This document shows positions 39,821 through 48,911 of a stretch of DNA of 64,000 nt, piece by piece (the first letter of the stretch is position 1; the number at the start of each line of letters is the position of its first letter). The translations under genes and the position numbers were made by a program. The stretch lies in assembly GCF_026340465.1 (NCBI RefSeq), contig NZ_JAPEPC010000001.1, forward strand, positions 4,655,001-4,719,000, read 5' to 3'. The notes under the pieces are model-generated. The model was not told where the DNA came from and made no database searches. It saw only the letters and a list, made by a program, of their open reading frames with translations. The DNA is from Streptomyces sp. NBC_01306. GTDB taxonomy: Bacteria > Actinomycetota > Actinomycetes > Streptomycetales > Streptomycetaceae.

Positions 39821-41521
39821 GTGCGGCCCGTAGGCAGCAAGTACCTGCTCGAGGAGCCGCTGGGACGCGGCGCCACGGGCACCGTCTGGCGTGCCAGCGT
39901 GGGGGCACCCCCTGGCGCGGAGCCCGTCGGAGCCCCTCGGGGGCGGGAGACCGCGGGCGCCGAGGCGGCCGTCGCCGGTCAGCCCGGCGAGACCGTGGCG
40001 ATCAAGGTCCTCAAGGAGGAGCTGGCCGAAGACCCGGACGTGGTGATGCGGTTCCTGCGGGAGCGCTCCGTCCTGCTGCGGCTGACCCACCCCAACATCG
40101 TGCGGACCCGGGACCTCGTCGTCGAGGGCGATCTCCTCGCGCTCGTCATGGACCTGATCGACGGCCCGGACCTGCACCACTACCTCCGGGACAACGGCCC
40201 GTTCAGCCCGGTCGCCGCCGCGCTGCTCACCGCCCAGATCGCCGACGCACTCGCCGCCAGCCATGCGGACGGCGTCGTCCACCGCGACCTGAAGCCAGCG
40301 AACGTACTGGTCAAGCACGACGCCGACGGCCAGATGCACCCGATGCTCACCGACTTCGGCATCGCCCGCCTCGCGGACTCGCCGGGCCTGACCCGTACCC
40401 ACGAGTTCGTCGGCACGCCCGCCTATGTGGCACCGGAGTCCGCCGAGGGCCGCCCGCAGACCTCCGCGGTCGACATCTACGGCGCGGGCATCCTGCTGTA
40501 CGAACTGGTCACCGGGCGGCCCCCGTTCGCGGGCGGCACGGCCCTGGAAGTCCTCCAGCGGCACCTCAGCGAGGACCCGCGCAGGCCCACCACCGTCCCC
40601 GAAGCGCTCTGGACGGTCATAGAGCGTTGCCTCAGCAAGGACCCGGGCCGCCGCCCCAGCGCCGAGAACCTGGCCCGCGGGCTGCGGACCGCAGCCGAGG
40701 GGATCGGCGTGCACGCCACGCCCGCGCAGGTCGCAGCCGCTCTCGGGGTGGCCGCGCTGCTGGCACCGGACCCCGAGCCCGCCGAGGTCCCCGGGACGCC
40801 CGGAGCCGCCGACCCCACCCAGGTCCTGCCGAACAACGCGGGGGCCTACGACCCCGCGGCGCGCACCAGCGTGCTGCCGAGCACGGGTGCTCCGGGTCCG
40901 GACGGCCGCCCCGGCCCCGGCGCCGCGGACCCGACCGCCGTGCTGCCGCCGGTGCCCGGCCGGGCACCGGACCAGCCCGAGCAGCCGCACCCCTGGCAGA
41001 ACCAGCTCAGCGCGGCCCGCGACCGCAACGAGCAGACCCAGGTGCAGTATCTGGCCCCGGAGCAGGACCCCCTGCGCCACCGGCCGCAGCGGCCCCAGCA
41101 GCAGCGGCAGTACCCGCCGCAGCAGTACCCGCAGCAGCAGCCGCAGCAGTACGCGCCGCAGCAGCAGCAGCCCCAACAGCCCCAGCAGTACGCCCCGCAG
41201 CGCCAGCCCCAGCAGCGCCCGCAGCAGCAGTACGCGCCCCCGCAGCAACCCCAGGCGCCCGCCCCGCGCGAGCCACGGGAGCCGAGGCGGCGCAGCGCCA
41301 ACCCGGTGAAGATCCCCGGCCTCGGCTGCCTCAAGGGCTGCCTCGTCATGGTCGTGATCCTCTTCGTGGGTTCCTGGCTGATCTGGGAGCTGACCCCGCT
41401 GCAGGAGTGGATCGGTACCTCCAAGAGCTTCATCTCGGAGATCTCCGACGGCTTCAACTCGGTCAAGGACTTCGTGCAGGGCCTGGGCGGATCCAGCGGG
41501 TCGGGCGGAACCGGAAACTGA
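39821..41521 (+). CDS. Membrane-anchored Ser/Thr protein kinase
   Basis: A 566-residue Hanks-type kinase. Gly-rich loop LGRGATGTVW (14-23), catalytic Lys62 in VAIKVLKEEL, HRDLKPAN (154-161, Asp156), DFG (178-180) and VGTPAYVAPES activation region. About 30 extra residues (27-57, Gly/Ala/Pro-rich) separate the Gly loop from the Lys, an unusual insertion. The C-terminal half is disordered, with a Gln/Pro/Tyr-rich segment (about 410-490), then a basic patch, a membrane segment (CLVMVVILFVGSWLIW) and a short outside tail of about 50 residues without PASTA repeats. It starts at a GTG with AGGGAG upstream. Followed by a second kinase. Confidence 0.9.
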   Translation: MRPVGSKYLLEEPLGRGATGTVWRASVGAPPGAEPVGAPRGRETAGAEAAVAGQPGETVAIKVLKEELAEDPDVVMRFLRERSVLLRLTHPNIVRTRDLVVEGDLLALVMDLIDGPDLHHYLRDNGPFSPVAAALLTAQIADALAASHADGVVHRDLKPANVLVKHDADGQMHPMLTDFGIARLADSPGLTRTHEFVGTPAYVAPESAEGRPQTSAVDIYGAGILLYELVTGRPPFAGGTALEVLQRHLSEDPRRPTTVPEALWTVIERCLSKDPGRRPSAENLARGLRTAAEGIGVHATPAQVAAALGVAALLAPDPEPAEVPGTPGAADPTQVLPNNAGAYDPAARTSVLPSTGAPGPDGRPGPGAADPTAVLPPVPGRAPDQPEQPHPWQNQLSAARDRNEQTQVQYLAPEQDPLRHRPQRPQQQRQYPPQQYPQQQPQQYAPQQQQPQQPQQYAPQRQPQQRPQQQYAPPQQPQAPAPREPREPRRRSANPVKIPGLGCLKGCLVMVVILFVGSWLIWELTPLQEWIGTSKSFISEISDGFNSVKDFVQGLGGSSGSGGTGN

Positions 41522-41619
41522 CGGCCCGCGCGGGCCGGCCGGGGCGGACAGCGCGCCATGCCCCGGCCCCCGTCCCGAGTTCCAGTCCCAGCCCGGCAGC
41601 CGGTCTGTATACATGTCGA

Positions 41620-41651
41620 CTTCTGCGCAATGAATTACCCCCGCAGAAGTG
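41620..41651. promoter_or_regulatory. Inverted repeat between the two kinase genes
   Basis: ACTTCTGCG (41620-41628) and CGCAGAAGT (41643-41651) form a perfect 9-bp inverted repeat with a 14-nt AT-richer spacer, 98 bp after the first kinase and 136 bp before the second. It could be a terminator or an operator. Confidence 0.4.
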
Positions 41652-41786
41652 AGGGTTCCTGCCATCCGGGGCACTGAACACCCCGATGCCCGCGTATTTT
41701 GGGAGCCGGGGACCGCCCGGAACCCGGCGCCTGTCCAGGGACGCACCCCCGGGCACGGCACAGCGCCAGCCGCTGAGGGAGCAGTC

Positions 41787-43067
41787 TTGGCACGGAAGAT
41801 CGGCAGCCGGTACACCGCGCACCAGATCCTGGGTCGCGGGAGCGCCGGCACGGTGTGGCTGGGCGAGGGGCCCTCGGGGCCCGTCGCCGTCAAGCTGCTG
41901 CGTGAGGACCTCGCGGCCGACCAGGAGCTCGTCGGCCGCTTCGTACAGGAGCGCACCGCGCTGCTCGGCCTCGACCACCCGCATGTCGTCTCCGTACGCG
42001 ACCTCGTCGTGGACGGCAACGACCTCGCCCTTGTGATGGACCTGGTCCGCGGCACCGATCTGCGCACCCGGCTCGACCGCGAGCGCCGCCTCAGCCCCGA
42101 GGCCGCCGTCGCCATCGTCGCGGACATCGCGGACGGACTCGCCGCCGCGCACTCCGCGGGCGTCGTGCACCGCGACGTCAAGCCCGAGAACATCCTGCTT
42201 GACATGCAGGGCCCGCTCGGCCCGGGCGGCTCCCACCCGGCGCTGCTCACGGACTTCGGCGTCGCCAAACTGATCGACGCTCCGCGCCGGGCGCTGCCCG
42301 CGGGTCCGGCCGGACCGGGCCGCCCGCAGGCGTCGAAGATCATCGGTACGCCCGACTACCTCGCCCCCGAGATCATCGAGGGCCTGCCGCCGCGCGCGTC
42401 CGTCGACATCTACGCCCTGGCGACGGTCCTCTACGAGCTCCTCGCGGGCTTCACGCCCTTCGGCGGCGGACACCCCGGCGCGGTCCTGCGCCGCCATGTC
42501 ACCGAGACTGTCGTGCCGCTCCCCGGCATCCCCGACGACCTCTGGCAGCTGCTGGTCCAGTGCCTGGCGAAGGCCCCCGCGTCCCGGCTGCGTGCGTCGG
42601 AGCTCGGCGAGCGGCTGCGCGAACAGCTCCCGCACCTCGCGGGCATCCCCCCGCTCGACGTGGACGAGCCCGACGAGTCGGAGCCGGGGGAGCAGCCGTA
42701 CGAGGAGACCTCGTACGAACCGGCCACGCCCACCGAGACCCGCCGCCGCGGCGCGGTCCCGCTCGTCCCCGGCTCCTCCGCCGACTCCAACCGCGACACC
42801 CACACGAGCATGCGCGTCCCGGCCCCCGACGAGCTGGCGGGCGGCCCGCTGGGCACGGCCCGCGCCCCCCGCTCCCCGAGCAGGCCGGGCTCCGCACGCC
42901 ACCGCTCCACGGCCGAGGCGGTGCGCAGACGCCGTATCAAACTGGGCGCAGCCGCGCTGGTCGTCGCCGCCGCGGTGGGCGTCGGCGGCTGGCTGGCCAC
43001 GTCGTCGGGCGACGGCGGCGGACCGGCCCCGCAGGACAGCCACCAGTCGGCGCCGTCCGGACCGTAA
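41787..43067 (+). CDS. Ser/Thr protein kinase with C-terminal membrane segment
   Basis: A 426-residue Hanks-type kinase. Gly loop [10 protein letters not shown] (15-24), Lys36 in [17 protein letters not shown] (128-135, Asp130), DFG (156-158) and [10 protein letters not shown]. The domain ends near 290. A Pro/Ser/Glu-rich linker follows, then a single membrane segment (about 383-403, [20 protein letters not shown]) and a short outside tail. It starts at TTG with GAGGGAG 5 nt upstream, a rare start codon. Paralogous to the preceding kinase, so probably duplicated and co-functional with the FHA-FtsK protein. Confidence 0.9.
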   Translation: MARKIGSRYTAHQILGRGSAGTVWLGEGPSGPVAVKLLREDLAADQELVGRFVQERTALLGLDHPHVVSVRDLVVDGNDLALVMDLVRGTDLRTRLDRERRLSPEAAVAIVADIADGLAAAHSAGVVHRDVKPENILLDMQGPLGPGGSHPALLTDFGVAKLIDAPRRALPAGPAGPGRPQASKIIGTPDYLAPEIIEGLPPRASVDIYALATVLYELLAGFTPFGGGHPGAVLRRHVTETVVPLPGIPDDLWQLLVQCLAKAPASRLRASELGERLREQLPHLAGIPPLDVDEPDESEPGEQPYEETSYEPATPTETRRRGAVPLVPGSSADSNRDTHTSMRVPAPDELAGGPLGTARAPRSPSRPGSARHRSTAEAVRRRRIKLGAAALVVAAAVGVGGWLATSSGDGGGPAPQDSHQSAPSGP

Positions 43068-43177
43068 GGGCCTGCCCCGGCCCGTCCGGCCCGCCCGGCA
43101 CCGCACCGGGCCCCGTCCCCCCGGTCCGATCGGAAGGGCCGGGGACTGCCCCCGCTCCAAGCCGTTACGCTGGTGGC

Positions 43178-44284
43178 GTGGCAGTCGTCGATGTATCCGA
43201 AGAGCTGAAGTCCCTCTCCTCGACCATGGGGTCGATCGAGGCCGTCCTGGACCTCGACAAGCTGAGGGCCGATATCGCCGTGCTTGAGGACCAGGCCGCG
43301 GCGCCGTCCCTGTGGGACGACCCGGAAGAGGCCCAGAAGATCACCAGCAAGCTGTCGCACCTGCAGGCCGAGGTCCGCAAGACGGCGACGCTGCGCGGGC
43401 GGATCGACGACCTGGGGGTGCTCTTCGAGCTCGCCGAGGCCGAGGACGACGCCGACACCCTCGCCGAGGCCGAGTCGGAGCTGCTCGCCGTGCGCAAGGC
43501 GCTCGAAGAGATGGAGGTCCGCACCCTCCTCTCCGGCGAGTACGACGCCCGTGAGGCGCTCGTCAACATCCGCGCGGAGGCCGGCGGCGTCGACGCCGCG
43601 GACTTCGCCGAACAGCTCCAGCGCATGTACCTCCGCTGGTCCGAGCGGCACGGCTACGGCACCGAGGTCTACGAGACGTCGTACGCGGAGGAGGCCGGCA
43701 TCAAGTCGACCACCTTCGTCGTGAAGGTGCCGTACGCGTACGGCACGCTCTCCGTCGAGCAGGGCACCCACCGGCTGGTCCGGATCTCGCCCTTCGACAA
43801 CCAGGGGCGCCGCCAGACCTCCTTCGCGGGTGTCGAGGTGCTCCCGGTGGTGGAGAAGACCGACCACATCGAGATCGACGAGACCGAGCTGCGCGTGGAC
43901 GTCTACCGCGCATCGGGCCCCGGCGGCCAGGGCGTCAACACCACGGACTCGGCGGTCCGGCTGACACACATCCCCACCGGCATCGTCGTCTCCTGCCAGA
44001 ACGAGCGCTCGCAGATCCAGAACAAGGCCAGCGCGATGAACGTCCTCCAGGCGAAGCTCCTTGAGCGCCGCCGCCAGGAGGAGCAGGCGCTGATGGACTC
44101 GCTCAAGGGCGACGGCGGCAACTCCTGGGGAAACCAGATGCGTTCGTACGTCCTGCACCCGTACCAGATGGTCAAGGACCTGCGTACGGAGTACGAGGTC
44201 GGAAACCCGCAGGCGGTGCTCGACGGCGAGATCGACGGCTTCCTGGAAGCCGGAATTCGCTGGCGCAAGCAGCAGGAGAAGTAG
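43178..44284 (+). CDS. prfB: Peptide chain release factor 2
   Basis: Recognises UGA and UAA stop codons and releases the peptide. The 368-residue protein carries the SPF codon-recognition tripeptide (204-206) and the GGQ catalytic loop (249-251, [16 protein letters not shown]). The reading frame is unbroken, so the programmed +1 frameshift that autoregulates E. coli prfB is absent, as in other actinobacteria. It starts at a GTG without an obvious Shine-Dalgarno; TTACGCT lies a few bases upstream, so a leaderless transcript is possible. Precedes ftsE-ftsX, smpB and ssrA, the usual neighbourhood. Confidence 0.96.
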   Translation: MAVVDVSEELKSLSSTMGSIEAVLDLDKLRADIAVLEDQAAAPSLWDDPEEAQKITSKLSHLQAEVRKTATLRGRIDDLGVLFELAEAEDDADTLAEAESELLAVRKALEEMEVRTLLSGEYDAREALVNIRAEAGGVDAADFAEQLQRMYLRWSERHGYGTEVYETSYAEEAGIKSTTFVVKVPYAYGTLSVEQGTHRLVRISPFDNQGRRQTSFAGVEVLPVVEKTDHIEIDETELRVDVYRASGPGGQGVNTTDSAVRLTHIPTGIVVSCQNERSQIQNKASAMNVLQAKLLERRRQEEQALMDSLKGDGGNSWGNQMRSYVLHPYQMVKDLRTEYEVGNPQAVLDGEIDGFLEAGIRWRKQQEK

Positions 44285-44328
44285 ACCGCCTTTCCGGCGC
44301 CGCCGAACCAGCGCTTTATCGACATAGT

Positions 44329-44371
44329 CAGTAGAGGAACTACCGTCCTGGAGACGGTAGTTCCTCTACTG
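44329..44371 (+). terminator. prfB terminator
   Basis: A perfect 19-bp stem (CAGTAGAGGAACTACCGTC and its complement) with loop CTGGA, 44 bp after the prfB stop and with no T-run. The remaining 217 bp up to 44588 hold only the leader of the next gene. Confidence 0.9.
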
Positions 44372-44588
44372 CGTCACAGTCGTATTCCCGTACGCCGGGC
44401 AAGTCATTGCATTTCAGGCATCGCGCCCGCAACGGCCTTGACGCGGTTCTTAAAAGTGGGAAAAGTGACACGCGGCATGCGTAATTCTGGGGCGCGTGTG
44501 ATCGGGGGGACGGAAACACATGATCCCTACGGCCTGCCTGCCCCGTGCGCTGCACCATTGACAATGAGCTACTGGGGGTAGCAGCCAG

Positions 44589-45497
44589 ATGACCAAGAAG
44601 ACGCGGATTCGCGTAGCGCGCATAGCTGCGGGCGCAGTGATCGCCGCAGGCGCCTCGCTGACCGCCGCGGGCGCGGCACAGGCCGCAGATATTCATGTCC
44701 CGCTTCTCGGCACCGACATCTCGATCACGTCGGGCGACGACGGCGGCGCGGACGGTGGCAGCACCGACGGCGGCACCAACCCGATCGGTGGCGTCGACGG
44801 CGGTTCGTCGGACCAGGGTCAGGACGGCGGTTCGTCCGACCAGGGTCAGACGGGCGGTTCGTCGGACCAGGGTCAGGACGGCGGTTCGTCCGACCAGGGT
44901 CAGACGGGCGGTTCGTCGGACCAGGGTCAGGACGGCGGTTCGTCCGACCAGGGTCAGACCGGTGGTTCGAGTGACCAGGGTCAGGACGGCGGTTCGTCCG
45001 ACCAGGGTCAGACCGGTGGTTCGAGTGACCAGGGCCAGGACGGCGGTTCGTCCGACCAGGGCCAGACCGGTGGTTCGAGTGACCAGGGCCAGACCGGTGG
45101 ATCGTCCGACCAGGGCCAGGACGGCGGTTCGACCACGAGCGGTTCCACCAGCGGCTCGACGAGCGGTTCGACGAGCGGTTCCACCAGTGGTTCGACCACC
45201 AGCGGTTCGACCACCGGTGGTTCGGGCGACAACGGGGGCACCTCCGGTTCCACCGGCGGCTCCCACTCGTCCACCACGGGCGGTTCGTCCACGACCGGCG
45301 GTTCCTCCAGCACCGGCACCCAGCCCGACAACCTCGGCTCCCAGCCGGTCGAGCAGGGCAAGCCCAAGCAGGAGCTCGCCGAGACCGGTGCGGGTGACAC
45401 CACGTTCCTGATCATCGGTGCCGCGACGATGATCGCCGGTGGCATCGGCTTCCGTATGCTGCCGCGTCTCGCCGGCCGCGGCGGGAACCTCGCCTGA
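44589..45497 (+). CDS. LAXTG surface protein with 9-residue repeats (sortase E substrate)
   Basis: A 302-residue secreted, wall-anchored protein. The N-terminal signal ends near AAQAA (about 32). Residues 71-178 are 12 tandem copies of GGSSDQGQ(D/T), alternating D and T almost strictly. A Thr/Ser/Gly stretch (STTSGSTSGST repeats) follows to about 240. The C-terminus has LAETG (263-267), a hydrophobic span (FLIIGAATMIAGGIGF) and a basic tail, the sorting signal for actinobacterial class E sortase. No globular domain is present, so it is a stalk or spacer of unknown function. Start ATG 44589 has weak ribosome-binding site GGGGGTAG. Low sequence complexity means the length may vary among strains. 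Confidence 0.86.
   Translation: MTKKTRIRVARIAAGAVIAAGASLTAAGAAQAADIHVPLLGTDISITSGDDGGADGGSTDGGTNPIGGVDGGSSDQGQDGGSSDQGQTGGSSDQGQDGGSSDQGQTGGSSDQGQDGGSSDQGQTGGSSDQGQDGGSSDQGQTGGSSDQGQDGGSSDQGQTGGSSDQGQTGGSSDQGQDGGSTTSGSTSGSTSGSTSGSTSGSTTSGSTTGGSGDNGGTSGSTGGSHSSTTGGSSTTGGSSSTGTQPDNLGSQPVEQGKPKQELAETGAGDTTFLIIGAATMIAGGIGFRMLPRLAGRGGNLA
44799..45122 (+). repeat. Twelve 27-bp coding repeats
   Basis: Units of GGCGGTTCGTCSGACCAGGG plus CAGGAC or CAGACS, all in frame, encode GGSSDQGQ(D/T). Codon differences are few (TCGTCG or TCGTCC, then later TCGAGT), suggesting recent expansion by slippage or unequal crossing-over. Confidence 0.93.
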
Positions 45498-45519
45498 GGT
45501 TAAGGTTCAGCACGTACGA

Positions 45520-45559
45520 GGAAGGGCCCCGGGTTCCAGTCGGAACCCGGGGCCCTTCC
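45520..45559. terminator. Terminator between LAXTG gene and zinc-ribbon gene
   Basis: A perfect 18-bp stem (GGAAGGGCCCCGGGTTCC and complement) with a 4-nt loop AGTC, 22 bp after the LAXTG protein stop and 35 bp before the convergent stop. Serves both genes. Confidence 0.9.
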
Positions 45560-45594
45560 CCATGTGAGCGGACGGCGCCGTTCAGATGTCTCGT

Positions 45595-45789
45595 TCAGAT
45601 GGTCTGGTGTGCCAGCAGGGCCAGCGCGGCCACCAGCACTATCAGCGCGCTCACCAGAACCAGCGGACTCAGCCCGCCGAAGGAACCCTCCTCCTGCTGA
45701 AGGCGCTCTCTGCTGGCCCGGCAGACCCGGCAGCGGCCTTCACTGACAGGGGACGCGCAATTGGCGCACACCAATCGGTCGTAGGTCAT
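45595..45789 (-). CDS. Small zinc-ribbon single-pass membrane protein
   Basis: A 64-residue protein. Cys8, Cys11, Cys20 and Cys23 form a CxxC-x8-CxxC zinc ribbon (VCANC, CRVC), and residues 43-61 are a membrane segment ([19 protein letters not shown]). Start ATG 45789 is preceded by GGGAGGAGTGCGC, an excellent ribosome-binding site, which rules out the upstream GTG/ATG extensions. Lies divergently upstream of ftsE. Function unknown; the zinc ribbon near the membrane could be a protein-interaction or regulator module. Confidence 0.8.
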   Translation of the reverse strand: MTYDRLVCANCASPVSEGRCRVCRASRERLQQEEGSFGGLSPLVLVSALIVLVAALALLAHQTI

Positions 45790-46035
45790 GCGCACTCCTC
45801 CCATGCGGCGGAGCCGTTCCACGCGCTGTCACTCCCGACAACGCCCGGCGAACCGCAACTGTTCCCCTTACCACTGTGCCAGCTCCCGCGCGTTTCGGCG
45901 CGCCCCGCCGGATTCCACCCGGTCCGTACCCGGGCTCAACGCGGACATACCACGCATCGACGGATGCTGCATGCGGGCGCACTGCGGCTTCGCGTAATGT
46001 CACGCTCACCTATTCCCGGCCGACGTGGTGCACTC

Positions 46036-46725
46036 GTGATCCGATTCGACAACGTCTCCAAGACCTACCCCAAGCAGAACCGCCCCGCCCTGCGGGATGT
46101 CTCCCTTGAGATCGAGAAGGGGGAGTTCGTCTTCCTGGTGGGTTCCTCCGGTTCGGGCAAGTCGACCTTTCTGCGGCTCGTCCTGCGTGAGGAGCGCACC
46201 AGCCACGGCATGGTGCACGTCCTCGGCAAGGACCTCGCGCGCCTGTCGAACTGGAAGGTGCCGCAGATGCGCCGCCAGCTCGGCACGGTCTTCCAGGACT
46301 TCCGCCTGCTGCCCAACAAGACCGTCGCGGAGAACGTCGCGTTCGCGCAGGAGGTCATCGGCAAGCCGCGCGGTGAGATCCGCAAGGCCGTGCCCCAGGT
46401 CCTCGACCTGGTCGGCCTCGGCGGCAAGGAGGACCGGATGCCCGGTGAGCTCTCCGGTGGTGAGCAGCAGCGCGTCGCCATCGCGCGGGCCTTCGTCAAC
46501 CGCCCCATGCTGCTGATCGCGGACGAGCCGACCGGCAACCTCGACCCGCAGACCTCCGTCGGCATCATGAAGCTGCTGGACCGGATCAACAGGACCGGAA
46601 CCACTGTGGTGATGGCCACCCACGACCAGCAGATCGTCGACCAGATGCGCAAGCGCGTCATTGAACTTGAGAAGGGCCGTCTCGTACGCGACCAGTCGCG
46701 CGGCGTCTACGGCTACCAGCACTGA
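46036..46725 (+). CDS. ftsE: Cell division ATPase FtsE
   Basis: ABC-type ATPase that with FtsX controls cell-wall hydrolases at division or growth sites. The 229-residue protein has Walker [10 protein letters not shown] (36-44), LSGGEQQR (139-146) and Walker B LLIADEP (159-165). It starts at GTG 46036, with no strong ribosome-binding site; a longer form beginning at MSRSPIP would overlap the leader. The first gene of ftsE-ftsX, 9 bp before ftsX. A zinc-ribbon gene is divergent upstream. Confidence 0.95.
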   Translation: MIRFDNVSKTYPKQNRPALRDVSLEIEKGEFVFLVGSSGSGKSTFLRLVLREERTSHGMVHVLGKDLARLSNWKVPQMRRQLGTVFQDFRLLPNKTVAENVAFAQEVIGKPRGEIRKAVPQVLDLVGLGGKEDRMPGELSGGEQQRVAIARAFVNRPMLLIADEPTGNLDPQTSVGIMKLLDRINRTGTTVVMATHDQQIVDQMRKRVIELEKGRLVRDQSRGVYGYQH

Positions 46726-46734
46726 AAGGACGCC

Positions 46735-47655
46735 ATGCGCGCCCAGTTCGTCCTGTCGGAGATCGGCGTGGGTCTCCGCCGCAATCTCACGATGACCTTC
46801 GCGGTCATCGTCTCCGTCGCCTTGTCCCTCGCCCTGTTCGGTGGCTCGCTGCTCATGCGCGACCAGGTGAACACGATGAAGGGCTACTGGTACGACAAGG
46901 TCAACGTCTCGATCTTCCTCTGCTCCAAGGGTGATGTGGATTCCACCCCGAAGTGCGCCAAGGGTCCGGTGACCGAGGAGCAGAAGAAGTCGATCGAGAC
47001 CGATCTGAACAAGATGACCGACCTTGTCCAGAAGGTGAGTTACGAGAGCACAGACGAGGCGTACAAGCACTACCAGCAGGAGTTCAAGGGCGCCCCGATG
47101 ACGGGCTCCATCACGCCGGACCAGCTCCAGTCCTCGTTCCGCGTCAAGCTCAAGGACCCCACCAAGTACAAGGTGATCGCCACCGCGTTCGCCGGCCGGG
47201 ACGGTGTCATGACCGTCCAGGACCAGCGCGGCATCCTGGAGAACCTCTTCGCGCTCCTCAACGGGATGAACGTCGCCGCGCTCTGTGTGATGGCCCTGAT
47301 GCTGGTGATCGCGCTGATGCTGATCGTCAACACCGTGCGCGTATCGGCGTTCAGCCGCAGACGCGAGACCGGGATCATGCGCCTGGTGGGCGCGTCCAGC
47401 TTCTACATCCAGATGCCGTTCATCATGGAGGCGGCGTTCGCCGGTCTGCTGGGCGGACTTGTGGCCTGCGGGATGCTGCTCGTCGGCCGCTACTTCCTGA
47501 TCGACCACGGACTCGCCCTGCACGAGAAGCTGAACCTGATCGACTTCATCGGCTGGGACGCCGTCCTGTCGAAACTGCCGCTGGTACTGGCGATTGGGCT
47601 GCTGATGCCCGCGCTTGCCGCTCTCTTCGCATTGCGCAAGTACCTGAAGGTGTGA
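46735..47655 (+). CDS. ftsX: Cell division permease FtsX
   Basis: A 306-residue integral protein that couples FtsE ATPase activity to extracytoplasmic peptidoglycan hydrolases. One membrane segment near 22-42, a large outside loop (about 50-175) with two Cys (CSKGDVDSTPKC) that may pair, then three membrane segments (about 180-210, 225-255, 275-300), as in FtsX/MacB-type permeases. Start ATG 46735 is preceded by GAAAGGACGCC. It ends 68 bp before the peptidase gene. Confidence 0.94.
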   Translation: MRAQFVLSEIGVGLRRNLTMTFAVIVSVALSLALFGGSLLMRDQVNTMKGYWYDKVNVSIFLCSKGDVDSTPKCAKGPVTEEQKKSIETDLNKMTDLVQKVSYESTDEAYKHYQQEFKGAPMTGSITPDQLQSSFRVKLKDPTKYKVIATAFAGRDGVMTVQDQRGILENLFALLNGMNVAALCVMALMLVIALMLIVNTVRVSAFSRRRETGIMRLVGASSFYIQMPFIMEAAFAGLLGGLVACGMLLVGRYFLIDHGLALHEKLNLIDFIGWDAVLSKLPLVLAIGLLMPALAALFALRKYLKV

Positions 47656-47723
47656 GACACGCCCCGGGCGCCGTGGGGTGAACGCCCCCTACGGCGCACG
47701 GGCGTCGGTCTACAGTGGTCGCC

Positions 47724-48893
47724 ATGTCAGGCCCGGAATTCGTTTCGCCGCCCCGCAGCCTTCGCCGCGGGGCGGCTCTGGCTTTGGTCTTCGTGAGCGT
47801 TCTCGCCACGGCGGCGGCCACCAACTCCCTGCCGGGAGACGAGCGGACGCCCCGCCCGGCGCGAACACGCGGCGCCGCGTCCACCGTCGACCGCGCCGAA
47901 CTCGTCAGGGCGACATCGGACGCGGTCGCCGACGGCAAGTCCGGTACGAAGGCGGCCGAGGACGTCGTCGGCCGCAGCGGTGACCGCTGGGGCGCCGTCT
48001 ACGACCGGACCGACTACGAGCAGTTCGAGGACGCGCTCGACGGCGAGTACACCGGCGTCGGGCTGTGGGCCAGGCGCGTCCGCGACGGCCGGATCGAAGT
48101 GGCCCGGGTCCAGCCGGGCGGCCCGGCGGCGCGGGCCGGTCTCCGGGCCGGCGACCTGCTCCGTACGATCGACGGCCGCCAGGTCGGCACCCGGCCGGTG
48201 ACCGACGTCGTCTCGCAGCTGCGCGGCGGTGACACCGCGTCCGTCCCGGGTACCCCGGTGGTCGTCGGCGTACGGCGCGGTGGCGACACCGTGACGAGGA
48301 CCCTGCGCAGAGCCAGGCTCACCACCGACCCGGTCACCGTGACGCGGCTGCCCGGCCGGGCGACGCTGATCAAGGTCACCGCCTTCACCAAGGGCTCGGG
48401 CGCCCGGGTGGACAAGGCCGTCCGGACCGCTCCCGCGGGCGGCGGCATCCTGCTGGACCTCCGGGGCAACAGCGGCGGCCTGGTCACCGAGGCCACCACG
48501 GCGGCCTCCGCGTTGCTGGACGGCGGCCTGGTCGCCACGTACGACGTGCACGGCGCGCAGCGCGCCCTCTACGCGCGCCGGGGCGGCGACACGGACCGTC
48601 CGCTGGTCGTCCTGATCGACGGCGGCACGATGAGCGCGGCGGAGCTGCTCACGGGGGCCCTCCAGGACCGTGGCCGGGCGATCACGGTCGGTTCCCGCAC
48701 CTTCGGCAAGGGCTCGGTGCAGATGCCGAGCGCGCTGCCGGGCGGATCCGTGGCGGAGCTCACCGTCGGCCACTACCGCACGCCAGGGGGCCACAGCGTC
48801 GACGGGCGGGGCATCACACCGGACGTGACGGCGGGTGATCGGGCCGAGTCGAGAGCCGAGACAGTATTGAGTGGCCTCGGGGGAGGGGCTTAG
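47724..48893 (+). CDS. C-terminal processing peptidase (S41 family) with PDZ domain
   Basis: A 389-residue secreted or membrane-anchored protease. The N-terminal hydrophobic stretch (14-32) is a signal or anchor. The helical region is followed by a PDZ domain (about 110-195, GVGLWARRVRDGR, VQPGGPAARAGLRAGD) and the S41 domain with catalytic Ser304 in GGTMSAAELL and Lys329 in FGKGSVQ. Shorter linkers than CtpA of E. coli are usual for actinobacteria. The ATG 47724 follows TACAGTGGTCGCC, so transcription may begin near the start. Between ftsX and smpB in the conserved order. Confidence 0.92.
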   Translation: MSGPEFVSPPRSLRRGAALALVFVSVLATAAATNSLPGDERTPRPARTRGAASTVDRAELVRATSDAVADGKSGTKAAEDVVGRSGDRWGAVYDRTDYEQFEDALDGEYTGVGLWARRVRDGRIEVARVQPGGPAARAGLRAGDLLRTIDGRQVGTRPVTDVVSQLRGGDTASVPGTPVVVGVRRGGDTVTRTLRRARLTTDPVTVTRLPGRATLIKVTAFTKGSGARVDKAVRTAPAGGGILLDLRGNSGGLVTEATTAASALLDGGLVATYDVHGAQRALYARRGGDTDRPLVVLIDGGTMSAAELLTGALQDRGRAITVGSRTFGKGSVQMPSALPGGSVAELTVGHYRTPGGHSVDGRGITPDVTAGDRAESRAETVLSGLGGGA

Positions 48894-48911
48894 TGCGAAA
48901 ATGGACGCACT

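Noticed and set aside
43178-43260. Programmed frameshift in prfB
   Set aside because: The reading frame is continuous and no internal in-frame TGA with slip site is present.
44799-45122. Possible CRISPR-like array because of regular 27-bp repeats
   Set aside because: The units are contiguous without spacers and are in-frame coding repeats.
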